Source of the DNA: Tubulanus polymorphus
Taxonomy: Eukaryota > Nemertea > Palaeonemertea > Tubulaniformes > Tubulanidae
DNA length: 64,000 bases
NCBI RefSeq assembly: GCF_964204645.1
Contig: NC_134030.1
Coordinates: 13,542,447 to 13,606,446 of the forward strand
Reading direction: 5' to 3'
Part shown: positions 55,934-64,000 of the stretch, one piece after another
How positions within the stretch are numbered: the first letter of the stretch is position 1
How the letters are laid out: the number at the start of each line of letters is the position of its first letter
The notes under the pieces: generated by a model
Told to the model about the DNA's origin: nothing
The model's database searches: none
The model's input: only the letters and a program-made list of their open reading frames with translations
Translations under genes and position numbers: made by a program

Positions 55934-57226
55934 ATGAGTGGGAGTTATATCAATCCTTCTAAGAATCATAGAATATCTAATGCTATTAAAGCAGAAAGAT
56001 CACATCATATAATTACTCATAACCCTTCAAATATCAATCCCGATGAAACTTTATACGTTAGAATCCCTCGATTAACACAAAATACTTTTTATGTTCCAAA
56101 TAGTATTTATTTATCGGCTGATATAAAAGTAATCGGTAATAATAATAATTATGTCGTTGATAATGTTGGAAGATATTTGATTAAAAAGTTAACAATAAAG
56201 ATTGGTCCAGAAACAGTTTTCTCATTAGATGATTATAATTTATTTTCACATTATAAAGATTTATGGTTAACTAAAGAAAATAGAAATAATATGATATTTC
56301 AAGGAATTCAATCAGAAAACCAAAATAAATTAAGATCAGAAGCTAATAGCGCAATATTAACTAATGATGTAGATAAATTGATAAAAAGTATATATGGAAG
56401 CAAATATAAAATTCCATTAGACTTTGAATTGATAAATAATAATGCACCTTTATATAAATACGCAATTCAAGAAGACGTTATATTCGAAATAACATTTGCT
56501 CCTGTAAATGAAATTGTATTATCTAGCGTTAATAAAGATATGAGTTATAAATTATCGAATATATGTTTAGAATATGATACAGTAACTGATGAAAATATTT
56601 CAAGTATAATTCAAACTCAATACAATCAAGGATTTTCATTATTATATGATTATATTGATAAATTTAAAACTGTAACTATTAATGCAAATGATGAAATAAT
56701 TAATGAGAATATTAACTTTCCTAGAAGATCTATTAAAGGTATATTAATATTTTTTACCATTGGAACGTATACTAATGGCGCAATAAATGTTGATAATTAT
56801 TATAATCCTGAAATAACAAAAGTAGAAATAACTATCGAAGGAATAGCAAATAAAATATTTTGTCAAGGAATGAGAATGATAGATCAATGGCCAGAAATTA
56901 GAAAACATTTTATGAATGAAAAAGTAAAATCATTTGAAAATTGTAATATTAATCAAATTGATTATTATACCGGTAATAAATATGCATTATGGTTAGATTT
57001 TAGAACAACAGAGGATAATTCATTACATGGTTCTGGAAAAAAACTACAGAACACTAAAGATGGAATACAATTATTCATGACAAAGAATAAAGGAATCAAA
57101 AATTTTAAAATGCACATTTATATTATATCTGACGCGCAATTAAATATTGTAAATTCTCAATTAAATAGTGTTATAGTATCCCAATATATAGTATCCCAGT
57201 ATATAAACTGGAAGTTACATGTTTAA
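55934..57226 (+). CDS. Major capsid protein, double-jelly-roll type, nearly intact
   Basis: 430 codons, the only uninterrupted capsid gene in the window. Landmarks are YVRIPRLTQNTFYVPNSIYL (about 40-59), DNVGRYLIKKLTIKIG, YKDLWLTKENRNNMIFQGIQ, YGSKYKIPLDFELIN, FEITFAPVNE, LEYDTVTDE, INENINFPRRSIKGIL, CQGMRMIDQWPE, ALWLDFRTTEDNSLHGSGK and ISDAQLN. This pattern fits the hexon-like capsid proteins of Polintons/adintoviruses, which form icosahedral shells. The last roughly 20 residues (IVSQYIVSQYINWKLHV) are not in elements 1 or 4: a 17-bp tandem repeat and then Gypsy sequence (from 57205) replace the normal end. The start is preceded by AATTTTTTTGTTAAATAAATG. Confidence 0.82.
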   Translation: MSGSYINPSKNHRISNAIKAERSHHIITHNPSNINPDETLYVRIPRLTQNTFYVPNSIYLSADIKVIGNNNNYVVDNVGRYLIKKLTIKIGPETVFSLDDYNLFSHYKDLWLTKENRNNMIFQGIQSENQNKLRSEANSAILTNDVDKLIKSIYGSKYKIPLDFELINNNAPLYKYAIQEDVIFEITFAPVNEIVLSSVNKDMSYKLSNICLEYDTVTDENISSIIQTQYNQGFSLLYDYIDKFKTVTINANDEIINENINFPRRSIKGILIFFTIGTYTNGAINVDNYYNPEITKVEITIEGIANKIFCQGMRMIDQWPEIRKHFMNEKVKSFENCNINQIDYYTGNKYALWLDFRTTEDNSLHGSGKKLQNTKDGIQLFMTKNKGIKNFKMHIYIISDAQLNIVNSQLNSVIVSQYIVSQYINWKLHV

Positions 57227-57876
57227 GCGGTTGCCCTTCGGTCTAAGAAATAGCCCGGCAACATTTCAGATGACGATGAATGAAGTTTTGCGTGGGTTTC
57301 ACTGGTCATTCTGTTTAGTATATATCGATGATATTCTGATATATTCAAGATCGTTCGATGAACACTTGCAACATTTGAGGTTAGTTTTTGACCGACTTAG
57401 GGTAGCTAATTTGACTTTGAAGCCATCTAAGTGCAAGTTTGCTCAGAATAAGGTTCATTATTTAGGATTCCTTTTTTCGGATAAAGGAGTTGAGGCAGAT
57501 CCTGCTAAATGTGAGGTGATTAATTCATTTCCGGTACCAAAGAATAGAAAAGAACTTCGGTCTTTCCTAGGGCTTTTTACTTCTATAGACGGTTTGTCAA
57601 AGGTTATTCATCGATTGCAACCAAACTTACTTCACTTTTGGAAAAAGACATTAAATTTATTTGGACTGCTGATCATCAGGCAGCATTTGAGAAATTCAAA
57701 AATCATTTAGTGACACCTCCTTTATTAGCTTACCCTGATCCGAAGAAGGAATACTTTCTCTGCACTGATGCTTCCGACACGGCAATCGTTATATTTTGGG
57801 TCAGGTTGATGCGAATGGCCTCGAACAGGTTGTTGCGTATGGGGGCAGAGCTCTGTCTGCTTCACAGCGTCGCTGG
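57205..57876 (+). mobile_element. 672-bp copy of Gypsy reverse transcriptase/RNase H inside element 2
   Basis: It is collinear and equal in length to 41803-42474 in reverse complement, including the same frameshifts: the 163-residue frame ends in an identical aberrant tail, and the second frame starts identically. It contains YIDDILIYSRS. It begins within the capsid gene 3' end and stops at CGCTGG, followed at once by the polymerase 3' end (GAATTCTAACG). Being a piece of the decayed flanking Gypsy, it is a templated copy and not an independent retrotransposition. Confidence 0.9.
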
Positions 57877-57921
57877 AATTCTAACGTATTAATCAAATTT
57901 TAATAAAAATATGTTATTAAA

Positions 57922-58275
57922 ATGGAGAGTAAACAAACGCACAGTGAGAACAACAAATTATTTCTAGATAGAATTAAAGATATAACAAATGTAAAATCTG
58001 TAGATTATAAATTCAAAAAGTTAACAGAATTAACAATCCATAAGAAATATCTAATTACAAATATTGATACAGTTACTAATAACTATGGAGATAAATTAGT
58101 TATACACTTAGAATATGAAGGATTAAAAGGAAATACATATAAATTCAGAACATATTTACCAGATAGATTTCATAGATTATCAAGTGAAGATTTAGAAGAA
58201 TTATGTTCTGGAGATTTCTATTTCGTATACAAAGGTAAGAATGAGAAAGGGCACCATGAAATAGATTTCGAATGA
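57922..58275 (+). CDS. OB-like small protein, duplicate copy
   Basis: The translation is identical to 48211-48564 (117 residues). It lacks its own polymerase gene upstream, since only the polymerase stop region was duplicated. Confidence 0.65.
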   Translation: MESKQTHSENNKLFLDRIKDITNVKSVDYKFKKLTELTIHKKYLITNIDTVTNNYGDKLVIHLEYEGLKGNTYKFRTYLPDRFHRLSSEDLEELCSGDFYFVYKGKNEKGHHEIDFE

Positions 58276-58292
58276 GAAAATATGTAAAATAA

Positions 58293-59054
58293 ATGGCGGA
58301 ATTAAAAGAATACAGAATATATGTTGATTCTAGAAAACTTACAAATTATAAATCTCATAATTTACTAGTACAATTAGATAGAGAATTCAAGAATTGTGTA
58401 GATTTAAAATTAGTTAATATAAGTTTATGTAATTCTTTTTATAATATATCGAATAAAACTATTGAACATAGAGCTTTTTTAATTTTTAATAAAAATAAAA
58501 ATGAATGGGCCTATATATATTTAAAACCGGGGTTATATAATTCAGATACATTAGCACAAGAAATTAATAGAAAAACCTGGCACAAATTAGGTAGTAGTTC
58601 TGGGTTAAGTATTAGATTTTTAAAAAGTGAGAGTTCTGATAGAATAAAGATAAGGTTGTCTAATAGTGAAAAACATAAATTTATGGTAAAAAAACCTATA
58701 GCTAAACTGTTAGGAATTCTTCCAGATAGATCTTTTACAAATATTGACGCTACTACACCAAACTTAATACCTTACACACATTTTTATATTTATTGCAATT
58801 TAATCGATCCTACAAAAACATTCGAAGCAACTAAAGATATAACTTGTAATTCTGGTTTAATAAACATTTTACCATTGAAGAATGTTAAAGAATTTGGAAC
58901 GCAAATAAATTATAATTTAACAGAATGTGATTTCAAACCATGCATTCCTCGTTTTAATAATTTTAGATTAGAAATTAGAAATCACAATGGATACTTAATT
59001 GATTTAAATAATTTCCCCGTAATTTATGAATTAGTTGTAAGATGTAGAGAGTAA
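58293..59054 (+). CDS. Penton-like minor capsid protein, duplicate copy
   Basis: It matches 48582-49343 with one residue change (YNSDT instead of YNLDT). The frame is intact. Confidence 0.6.
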   Translation: MAELKEYRIYVDSRKLTNYKSHNLLVQLDREFKNCVDLKLVNISLCNSFYNISNKTIEHRAFLIFNKNKNEWAYIYLKPGLYNSDTLAQEINRKTWHKLGSSSGLSIRFLKSESSDRIKIRLSNSEKHKFMVKKPIAKLLGILPDRSFTNIDATTPNLIPYTHFYIYCNLIDPTKTFEATKDITCNSGLINILPLKNVKEFGTQINYNLTECDFKPCIPRFNNFRLEIRNHNGYLIDLNNFPVIYELVVRCRE

Positions 59055-59071
59055 TTTTTTTCACTATATAA

Positions 59072-59422
59072 ATGAATATAACTGTTGGACCGAGTATATG
59101 TTTTGGGTTTGATTTTAAACATGGTAAAGAAATGAGAATTAAACTAAATGATGTCATTACTGATATAAAAAGTAAATCATTTAACAATGCGTCAATGATT
59201 GATAAAGAAAATTATAATATAGAAAAAGTAATTGATTTAATTTAAACACCTTTAGAATATTATGAATTAAATGAAGATGGAATTATTGAAGATATCAAAA
59301 ACATATTATCCAAAATATATGATAATCATAAAAATAGTAATGAAATAAATGTTGAATTAATCATAAATAAGTTAAATAAGCTAAATATTTTGATGATAGT
59401 AATTTTTATGATAAATAAATGA
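59072..59422 (+). pseudogene. 116-residue protein, duplicate copy with nonsense change
   Basis: The same start as 49361, but a TAA near 59243 replaces a Lys codon (AAA to TAA). This is one of the few differences that arose after the duplication. Confidence 0.65.
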
Positions 59423-59640
59423 GTGATAATAAGTGGATAATAACTGGATTATATAATGGCGCATTACTATCAGTTGGAACTGTTGGTTATTCAATGGTAT
59501 TAAAAAAAGTATTCAAAATGGGAAGTGTTAATGTTGATAGATTTGATATAAATGATATCTTAAAATTAACATTAGCAGTTACTTTATCTAATTTAACAAT
59601 TGATTATTTGGAAAAACAAAAATATATTCCTCCCATATAA
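59419..59640 (+). CDS. 73-residue conserved protein, duplicate copy
   Basis: The translation is identical to 49708-49929. Confidence 0.65.
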   Translation: MSDNKWIITGLYNGALLSVGTVGYSMVLKKVFKMGSVNVDRFDINDILKLTLAVTLSNLTIDYLEKQKYIPPI

Positions 59641-59665
59641 ATGCGTAATTTTTTTTGCTAAATGA

Positions 59666-60088
59666 ATGGCTTCTGCAATTATAACTATTATAGGATCGGC
59701 AATTGTTAACGCTTTAGCATTTACTGGAGGTGGATATTTATTTAAACATATTGATAAAAATAGTTCATTGGGAGAACAAAGAAGACATAACTTAGCGTTA
59801 GAGAAATACAATAAAGCTGTAGAAGAATATAGAGAAAAGAGACAAAACTATATGGATTACATCAATATAGAATTATATGATCAGAAGATTTCACATAGAG
59901 ATTTTCAATCAGTTGATGATGCAATGAGTTTATATAACGCAGTAACAAATAAAGAAAAATTACATCTATACAAACCTAAATTATCAGATTATTATACCCC
60001 AAGTAAAGAACAACAGAAATATGAAATAATATGGATTTTAGGTGGAACAGTTATTGTTATATTTGTTGCTTATAAATTTACTAATTAG
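59666..60088 (+). CDS. 140-residue conserved protein, duplicate copy
   Basis: The translation is identical to 49955-50377. Confidence 0.65.
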   Translation: MASAIITIIGSAIVNALAFTGGGYLFKHIDKNSSLGEQRRHNLALEKYNKAVEEYREKRQNYMDYINIELYDQKISHRDFQSVDDAMSLYNAVTNKEKLHLYKPKLSDYYTPSKEQQKYEIIWILGGTVIVIFVAYKFTN

Positions 60089-60107
60089 TAATTTTTTTTC
60101 TAAATAA

Positions 60108-60542
60108 ATGGAAGATAAAGTTGATAGTATTGATATTATTTCTCATGATATAAATAAAACTAAATTAAAAACATATTTAGAAAAACAAATATTAGAATTT
60201 GAAAGTGATTTAAAAGTTGAAAAGAAAAAATATTTAAAAAGTAAAATTATATATTATTTTATTATTAGTAGTTCAGTTACAATTAGTTCTGTAATAACAT
60301 TTTTAGCAATATTCAGCCCATTAACACCTTTAGCTATATCAATTGGTGTATTAGGATTAAGTTCAAGTGTTTTAACTGGTATAAGTTCAAAATTAGATAT
60401 AAAAAGTAATAAAGAAAAAATTAAAACTAATATAAAAGAAATTAATAAATTAAAGAATACACTAGATTATATAATAAGTTTAAATGGCCATATAACAGTT
60501 GAAGAACAAGATAGATTATTAAAAGAATTAGTTAATTATTAA
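60108..60542 (+). CDS. 144-residue two-helix membrane protein, duplicate copy
   Basis: It differs from 50397-50831 by one residue (IISHD for IIPHD). Confidence 0.65.
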   Translation: MEDKVDSIDIISHDINKTKLKTYLEKQILEFESDLKVEKKKYLKSKIIYYFIISSSVTISSVITFLAIFSPLTPLAISIGVLGLSSSVLTGISSKLDIKSNKEKIKTNIKEINKLKNTLDYIISLNGHITVEEQDRLLKELVNY

Positions 60543-60558
60543 TTTTTTAGTTATATAA

Positions 60559-61586
60559 ATGGCAGATAGTTTTCCAAAAGCTTTCCAATATAATAAATCA
60601 ATTAAATATAATATTCCAGCAATAGATTTTAATAAAGATATTACATATAGAAATGAAGTTTTAGATTCATTAACTAATTTAGAAATTTATGTTACTGAAA
60701 CTAATAATTTTAATGCAAAGATGGAAAATATATTTCATGTATATTTAATTAATTTTTAAAAATTGAAAGATGAAAAACAATGGTTATTAAAATCTAATAT
60801 GAAGTATTGGCAGAATCAATTAAATTTTGCTGTTTATTGTGCAACAACAAGTTTTATAAAATTTGCAATGAATTTAATATAGATATAAATAATTCTGATT
60901 TTAGAACAAAAATTGGAACAATAAGATCACTTCCTTGCCCTAAAAAGATTGCAGAATATTGTGCACTTCCCATACCATCTAATAGTTTTTATAATATCTA
61001 TAATAATAAATTAGGTTATGGTAAAATAGAAACAAAGGATTAAGAAACATTAAATTTCAATAAATTGCCGAAATTTTATGATCATTTAAAACAAGAAAAC
61101 AATAATGGTTGGGTTTATTTTATTTTAGAAAATAGTGAAGGTTTTACTAAATCAGGTATAGAAAGAATAAATCAATCTATTAGAACTTATTTGATATGTA
61201 TTCTAGGATCACAAGTTGAAACAAGATCACCGATAATTGGAAATTTGAATACATCATTCGATACACAAAAACAGTTTAAAGTTTTATTTGAAGATTCAAT
61301 TCATAATGATAAAAATAGATCGATTCCAGAAAACATTATTAGATATCAAAATTATTTAGATAAATCACATGTAAGACTTAATTATTGTATAGGCCCTAAT
61401 CTATTAATTATTTCTAATGATTTAGTATTAAAGATGGGAAATATAATTGGTTATAATAATCTAATTAAAACTGCAACAATAAATAATTCATTTGGGTTAA
61501 ATGATATAAATAAAAAGATTATTACTGCTCCAAAATTAATGGAAGGTGAAAAAAATAAAAAACACATTCAATCAACAGAAACTAAA
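60559..61586 (+). pseudogene. Large conserved Polinton protein, duplicate copy, truncated
   Basis: It has the same stop, deletion and frameshift pattern as 50848-51875, which shows the defects preceded the duplication. It is cut at STETK, before the palindromic repeat and the C-terminal membrane tail. Confidence 0.65.
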
Positions 61587-61601
61587 GAAACAACAGAAAC
61601 T

Positions 61602-62282
61602 ATTATCTTCTTTTCTAGCTTGTATAGGTTTCATATTTATAGAACTATGTTTAGAATTATTATAACGTTTCACTAAATCATCTAACACATTGATATATTC
61701 ATATGTTTCATTAGCAGTAAAATATTTCCACATTCTAGTTTTCAATGTTTTATTAAATCTTTCTATAACAAATGCTTTTTTATCTGAATGTGTTGAAAAA
61801 TATTCTACATCGTTATCAGTTAATAGTTTTTTAAAATGTTTGTTATAAAATTCTTTACCTTCATCAAATTGTATTTTATCTGGGATAGCTTCTTTAAATA
61901 TTAATTTTAAAGAATTTGTAACTTCTATACCAGTTTTATTTTTAATCGGGATACTCCATGCGTATCTACTGAATATATCTATAACATTTAGTATCCAAAA
62001 ATATCCTTTGTTATATTCTTCTAAGTTTTTCATATCAATTAAATCAGCTTGCCATTGTTGGTTAATATATGAAACCATTACTTTTCTTGTTAAATATTTT
62101 TTATCCATCTTTTTATGAATTTGATATGTGGGTTGATTTTGTAACCATGATTTTAATTCACTATATTTTATTTTTTCTTTATCAGATTTAATTTTATCCC
62201 ATAATTCCGAAACACTTGAATATGAAACTTCACTTTCTGGGTTATAATATAAATCTCTTAAATATTGTTCTTTTTTCATCAT
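61602..62282 (-). pseudogene. Polinton integrase, intact N-terminal two thirds, truncated at a junction
   Basis: The open frame starts YLRDLYYNPESEVSYSSVSE and covers the entire catalytic core: Asp80 in WQADLIDM, Asp140 in QFDEGKEF and Glu174 in FVIERFN. It stops after QARKEDNS, where the rearrangement junction begins. The C-terminal SH3-like region and chromodomain seen in element 1 are lost. Because the catalytic triad is complete, it serves as the reference for the broken element 1 and 0' copies. The host insertion in element 1 lies at KKMD-K of this protein. Confidence 0.85.
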
Positions 62283-62285
62283 ATT

Positions 62286-62681
62286 TTAATCCATTAATAA
62301 TATTTTAGATTTATTTTCATTTGATTTATTTTCTGGTGGTTTATTGTCTGTACATGGGTAACGAAGTTTCCGTTCATCATTATCATTATCACTTTCATTA
62401 TTATTAAATTTATATTTATATATTACACCAGAGAATATAATTACTGTGATTAATCCAATTGTAATATATAATTTATTATTACTTCCAGTATTATAAGAAT
62501 TAGATGGATTATTATTTGAATTAATACCAGATTCATTTATATCAGTTAATTTCTTTTTCTTAGCTTTTTTTAATTCTGCAGATCTTTTACCTAATTTCTT
62601 TGCCCATTCAATTTGTTTCTCAGATCTAGGCTTTTTTTTAATATCACCGTGTGGGTGTTGAACGACACCATCATCACTCAT
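62286..62681 (-). CDS. Lysine-rich single-pass membrane protein, 131 residues
   Basis: It matches the 122-residue protein of element 1. The N-terminus has an extra DDGVVQHPHGDI segment encoded by copy C of the palindromic repeat. A second extra segment near 62345-62375 (ERKLRYPCTD) also comes from a GC-richer, partly palindromic insertion (GGAAACTTCGTTACC). The central basic part (RSEKQIEWAKKLGKRSAELK) and the membrane segment (LYITIGLITVIIFSGVIYKY) are conserved. The start overlaps the upstream gene's end. Confidence 0.7.
   Translation of the reverse strand: MSDDGVVQHPHGDIKKKPRSEKQIEWAKKLGKRSAELKKAKKKKLTDINESGINSNNNPSNSYNTGSNNKLYITIGLITVIIFSGVIYKYKFNNNESDNDNDERKLRYPCTDNKPPENKSNENKSKILLMD
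62641..62674 (-). repeat. 31-bp palindromic repeat, copy C, in frame in a protein
   Basis: On the - strand it reads GGTGTCGTTCAACACC followed by CACACGGTGATATT. Inserted just after the start codon region, it adds about ten residues without breaking the frame. Confidence 0.75.
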
Positions 62682-63297
62682 TTATTTTACTTAATTTTTG
62701 TTCTGATTCATCTTCTGTTTCGCGGTTTGGTTGTAGTACAGCGACATCTGTTTCGTTCTTACCTGATTTACTTTTATCTTTGTTTTCCATAGGTTTGATA
62801 TTCGAAAATGTTATAACTCCAGTAGAAATCAATGTCATAACCGATCCTAATTGGAATGAAGCATATCCAACCCATTTTTGTAATTCAGTCATAACTAAGT
62901 AGTCATTTTTCAAATCACTATATAATTTATTTTCATCATTAATTGGTATTACCTGGTTACATAATTTTGAATAACATTTGACAATACCATCTGAAATAGA
63001 ATCATTTATTCTAGCTAATCTTGACTCTTCATAAATCTTAAAATATTTGATTACTTTTTCTTTGTTCATATTATCTAATTCTTGAAAAGTTATTGTTTTA
63101 CCAATAAACTCTTTAGATTTGCCACTCGCAATCAATAGTTCGAGTTGATGTTTAGAATATAAATAGTACTCGTAATCAATATTACTATCAATTTTATTAT
63201 CACATTTAGTTGCCACATTATCATTATCATCTGTTAGGCCTAAATCCTCCAAAGTTTTTTCAACTTTAACATTATTCTTATTAGATTTCTTAGACAT
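62674..63297 (-). CDS. Conserved Polinton protein, 207 residues, unknown function
   Basis: An intact homologue of 10058-10672. It conserves EYYLYSKHQLELLIASGKSK, ARLARINDSISDGIVKCYSK, LKNDYLVMTELQKWVGYASF and the hydrophobic GSVMTLISTGVITFSN segment. The C-terminus overlaps the next gene. It probably associates with membranes; the role is unknown. Confidence 0.75.
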   Translation of the reverse strand: MSKKSNKNNVKVEKTLEDLGLTDDNDNVATKCDNKIDSNIDYEYYLYSKHQLELLIASGKSKEFIGKTITFQELDNMNKEKVIKYFKIYEESRLARINDSISDGIVKCYSKLCNQVIPINDENKLYSDLKNDYLVMTELQKWVGYASFQLGSVMTLISTGVITFSNIKPMENKDKSKSGKNETDVAVLQPNRETEDESEQKLSKINE

Positions 63298-63603
63298 TTA
63301 TATTAGAGAAATTTAATAAGAATAGTATTATAAGTATTCTTCAAATGATACTAGCTAGTTAAAGCTAAAGAATTCTAGTATTAGTTATTGCTTTTTTAGT
63401 ATTTTTTATTTGTGATATAAAGTATTCTTTTTTGAAAAGAAAATATTAAAAATTAAAATAGAAATAATAGATAGTTGAAGGTATGTAATTTTTATTATAT
63501 TTTATTTAAAATCTATTTGATATCACCATGTGGGTGCCGTACGGCACCATCTCACTACTTTTGTTTATCTATTAGGAGCAGTAGTTATAACTGTCCAGAT
63601 AAG
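63298..63603. other. Intergenic region with hairpin and palindromic repeat copy B
   Basis: 63360-63440 corresponds to the hairpin region at 9850-9985 of element 1 but is partly rearranged. 63520-63552 is copy B of the 31-bp repeat (- strand GGTGCCGTACGGCACC then CACATGGTGATAT). 63540-63612 is related to 1288-1350 of remnant 0', where the palindromic repeat is absent. No gene was seen. Confidence 0.65.
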
Positions 63604-64000
63604 TCATTTCGGATCCTTGATATCAAATTCCTCAACGTATTGTTCATTATTTGGATTATTGTTCCATTGATCAATAAATTTCTTTGCCTTTGTTAACTGT
63701 TCTAAATATAACTGTAAATCTAGTTTATTAGATTTGATTTGATTTTCTTTCTTTTCTAAAGGTCTTAAATTTTTCCAACCCCAAATAAGTTTTTTATTGT
63801 ATTCATCATTCATGTTAAATTTAGATATTGGTAACACGTGATCAATATGGTAATAATCCCCATAATTATCTATATTCATTTTATCATCGAATTGAAATAT
63901 AATCCATGATTTGAGAAATTCATCTGAACAACCCAATAAATTAGATAGTGTTTCTGAATGAGTTTCTTTGTTGAATAATTGTGTTAATCTAGATCTTAAG
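63604..64000 (-). CDS. HNH endonuclease, 3' part, continues beyond the window
   Basis: The frame is uninterrupted from the window edge through the HNH core: YHIDHVLPISKFNMNDEYNK and NLRPLEKKENQIKSNK, then a helical tail and a short C-terminus (EEFDIKDPK). It gives the correct reading of the frameshifted element 1 copy. The zinc-knuckle N-terminus would lie beyond 64000. It is the outermost gene of this arm, so the missing terminal repeat should follow within about 1 kb. Confidence 0.8.
   Translation of the reverse strand, partial: LRSRLTQLFNKETHSETLSNLLGCSDEFLKSWIIFQFDDKMNIDNYGDYYHIDHVLPISKFNMNDEYNKKLIWGWKNLRPLEKKENQIKSNKLDLQLYLEQLTKAKKFIDQWNNNPNNEQYVEEFDIKDPK

Larger units (their letters stand above)
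57876..61586 (+). repeat. 3,711-bp near-identical duplicate of 48165-51875
   Basis: It has a constant offset of 9,711 bases with no indels. I noticed only four substitutions (Leu/Ser in the penton-like gene, a Lys to stop in the 116-residue gene near 59243, one silent or intergenic change near 59406, Pro/Ser in the 144-residue gene). It starts in the last codons of polymerase and ends in the large conserved gene just before the palindromic repeat. The right junction carries GAAACAACAGAAACTA, a second copy of adjacent sequence. Confidence 0.95.
43665..64000 (+). mobile_element. Polinton element 2, rearranged, continues beyond the window
   Basis: It begins at the tip AGTAATAGGGG (43665), next to GATACA (43659-43664, candidate target duplication). 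Polymerase to capsid genes run on + (44151-57190) and the integrase-to-HNH arm runs on - (63997-61602), the mirror image of element 1. The ZnF gene, the ATPase and the integrase 3' half are absent. In their place are a 672-bp Gypsy copy and a 3,711-bp duplicate of 48165-51875. A 2.3-kb insertion splits the coiled-coil gene. The right terminus is outside the window. Confidence 0.85.

Noticed and set aside
57219-57892. Polinton-encoded reverse transcriptase
   Set aside because: It is a collinear copy of the flanking Gypsy with identical frameshifts, not a gene of the Polinton.
44151-64000. Two independent Polintons in 43.7-64 kb
   Set aside because: Gene content and orientation fit one rearranged element: polymerase arm on + and integrase arm on -, with no element tips between them.

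Overview
The window is eukaryotic, almost certainly from an invertebrate animal genome. It is dense with transposable elements and I recognise no host protein-coding gene. The dominant content is Polinton/Maverick elements: virus-like DNA transposons of about 20 kb with a protein-primed family B DNA polymerase, a retroviral-type integrase with a chromodomain, an A32/FtsK-like packaging ATPase and a double-jelly-roll type capsid protein. They are very AT-rich and sit in a more GC-balanced background of host repeats, an LTR retrotransposon (Gypsy) and a DIRS-like fragment. The exact host phylum cannot be read from the sequence.

Layout: 1-551 is the right end of one Polinton (element 0), inserted next to a DIRS-like RNase H fragment (about 553-900). 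905-6602 is a decayed Polinton remnant (element 0') with a different gene order, split by a dimeric host repeat. 8484-28846 is a complete Polinton (element 1) with terminal inverted repeats and a perfect 6-bp target duplication GGGGGT. Its left arm (+ strand) carries HNH nuclease, two small conserved proteins, integrase and ATPase. Its right arm (- strand) carries polymerase, an OB-like small protein, a penton-like protein, four small conserved or membrane proteins, a large unknown protein, a coiled-coil membrane protein, the capsid protein and a zinc-finger protein. Most genes carry stops or frameshifts, and the integrase is split by a 2.4-kb insertion. 28853-35740 is host repeats, MITEs and small Polinton scraps. 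35741-38320 is another Polinton remnant. 39714-43620 is a decayed Gypsy pol on the - strand. 43665 to beyond 64000 is element 2, a second long Polinton in the opposite orientation. It has been rearranged: a 2.3-kb insertion splits the coiled-coil gene, and the capsid-to-integrase interval is replaced by a 672-bp copy of the neighbouring Gypsy plus a 3.7-kb duplicate of its own structural gene block.

The most striking observations are as follows. (1) A large intein with two LAGLIDADG motifs lies inside catalytic motif C of the element 1 polymerase, while the same site is empty in element 2. (2) Each Polinton end is a long palindrome (188-406 bp) with the shared tip AGTAATAGGG and a shared paired GGTCGA motif, reminiscent of hairpin telomeres. 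(3) A roughly 31-bp GC-rich palindromic repeat has been inserted three times in AT-rich Polinton sequence, twice in frame inside proteins. (4) A repeated intergenic module (T-run followed by TAAATG) precedes most structural genes. (5) Arrayed CCAAT boxes plus a TATA box lie in both terminal repeats of element 1.

How the genes would work together, from known Polinton biology: polymerase and the OB-like protein replicate the element, integrase inserts it with a 6-bp target duplication, and the capsid protein, penton-like protein and ATPase would assemble and fill a virion. No adenain-like maturation protease was recognised. No copy here looks fully autonomous.
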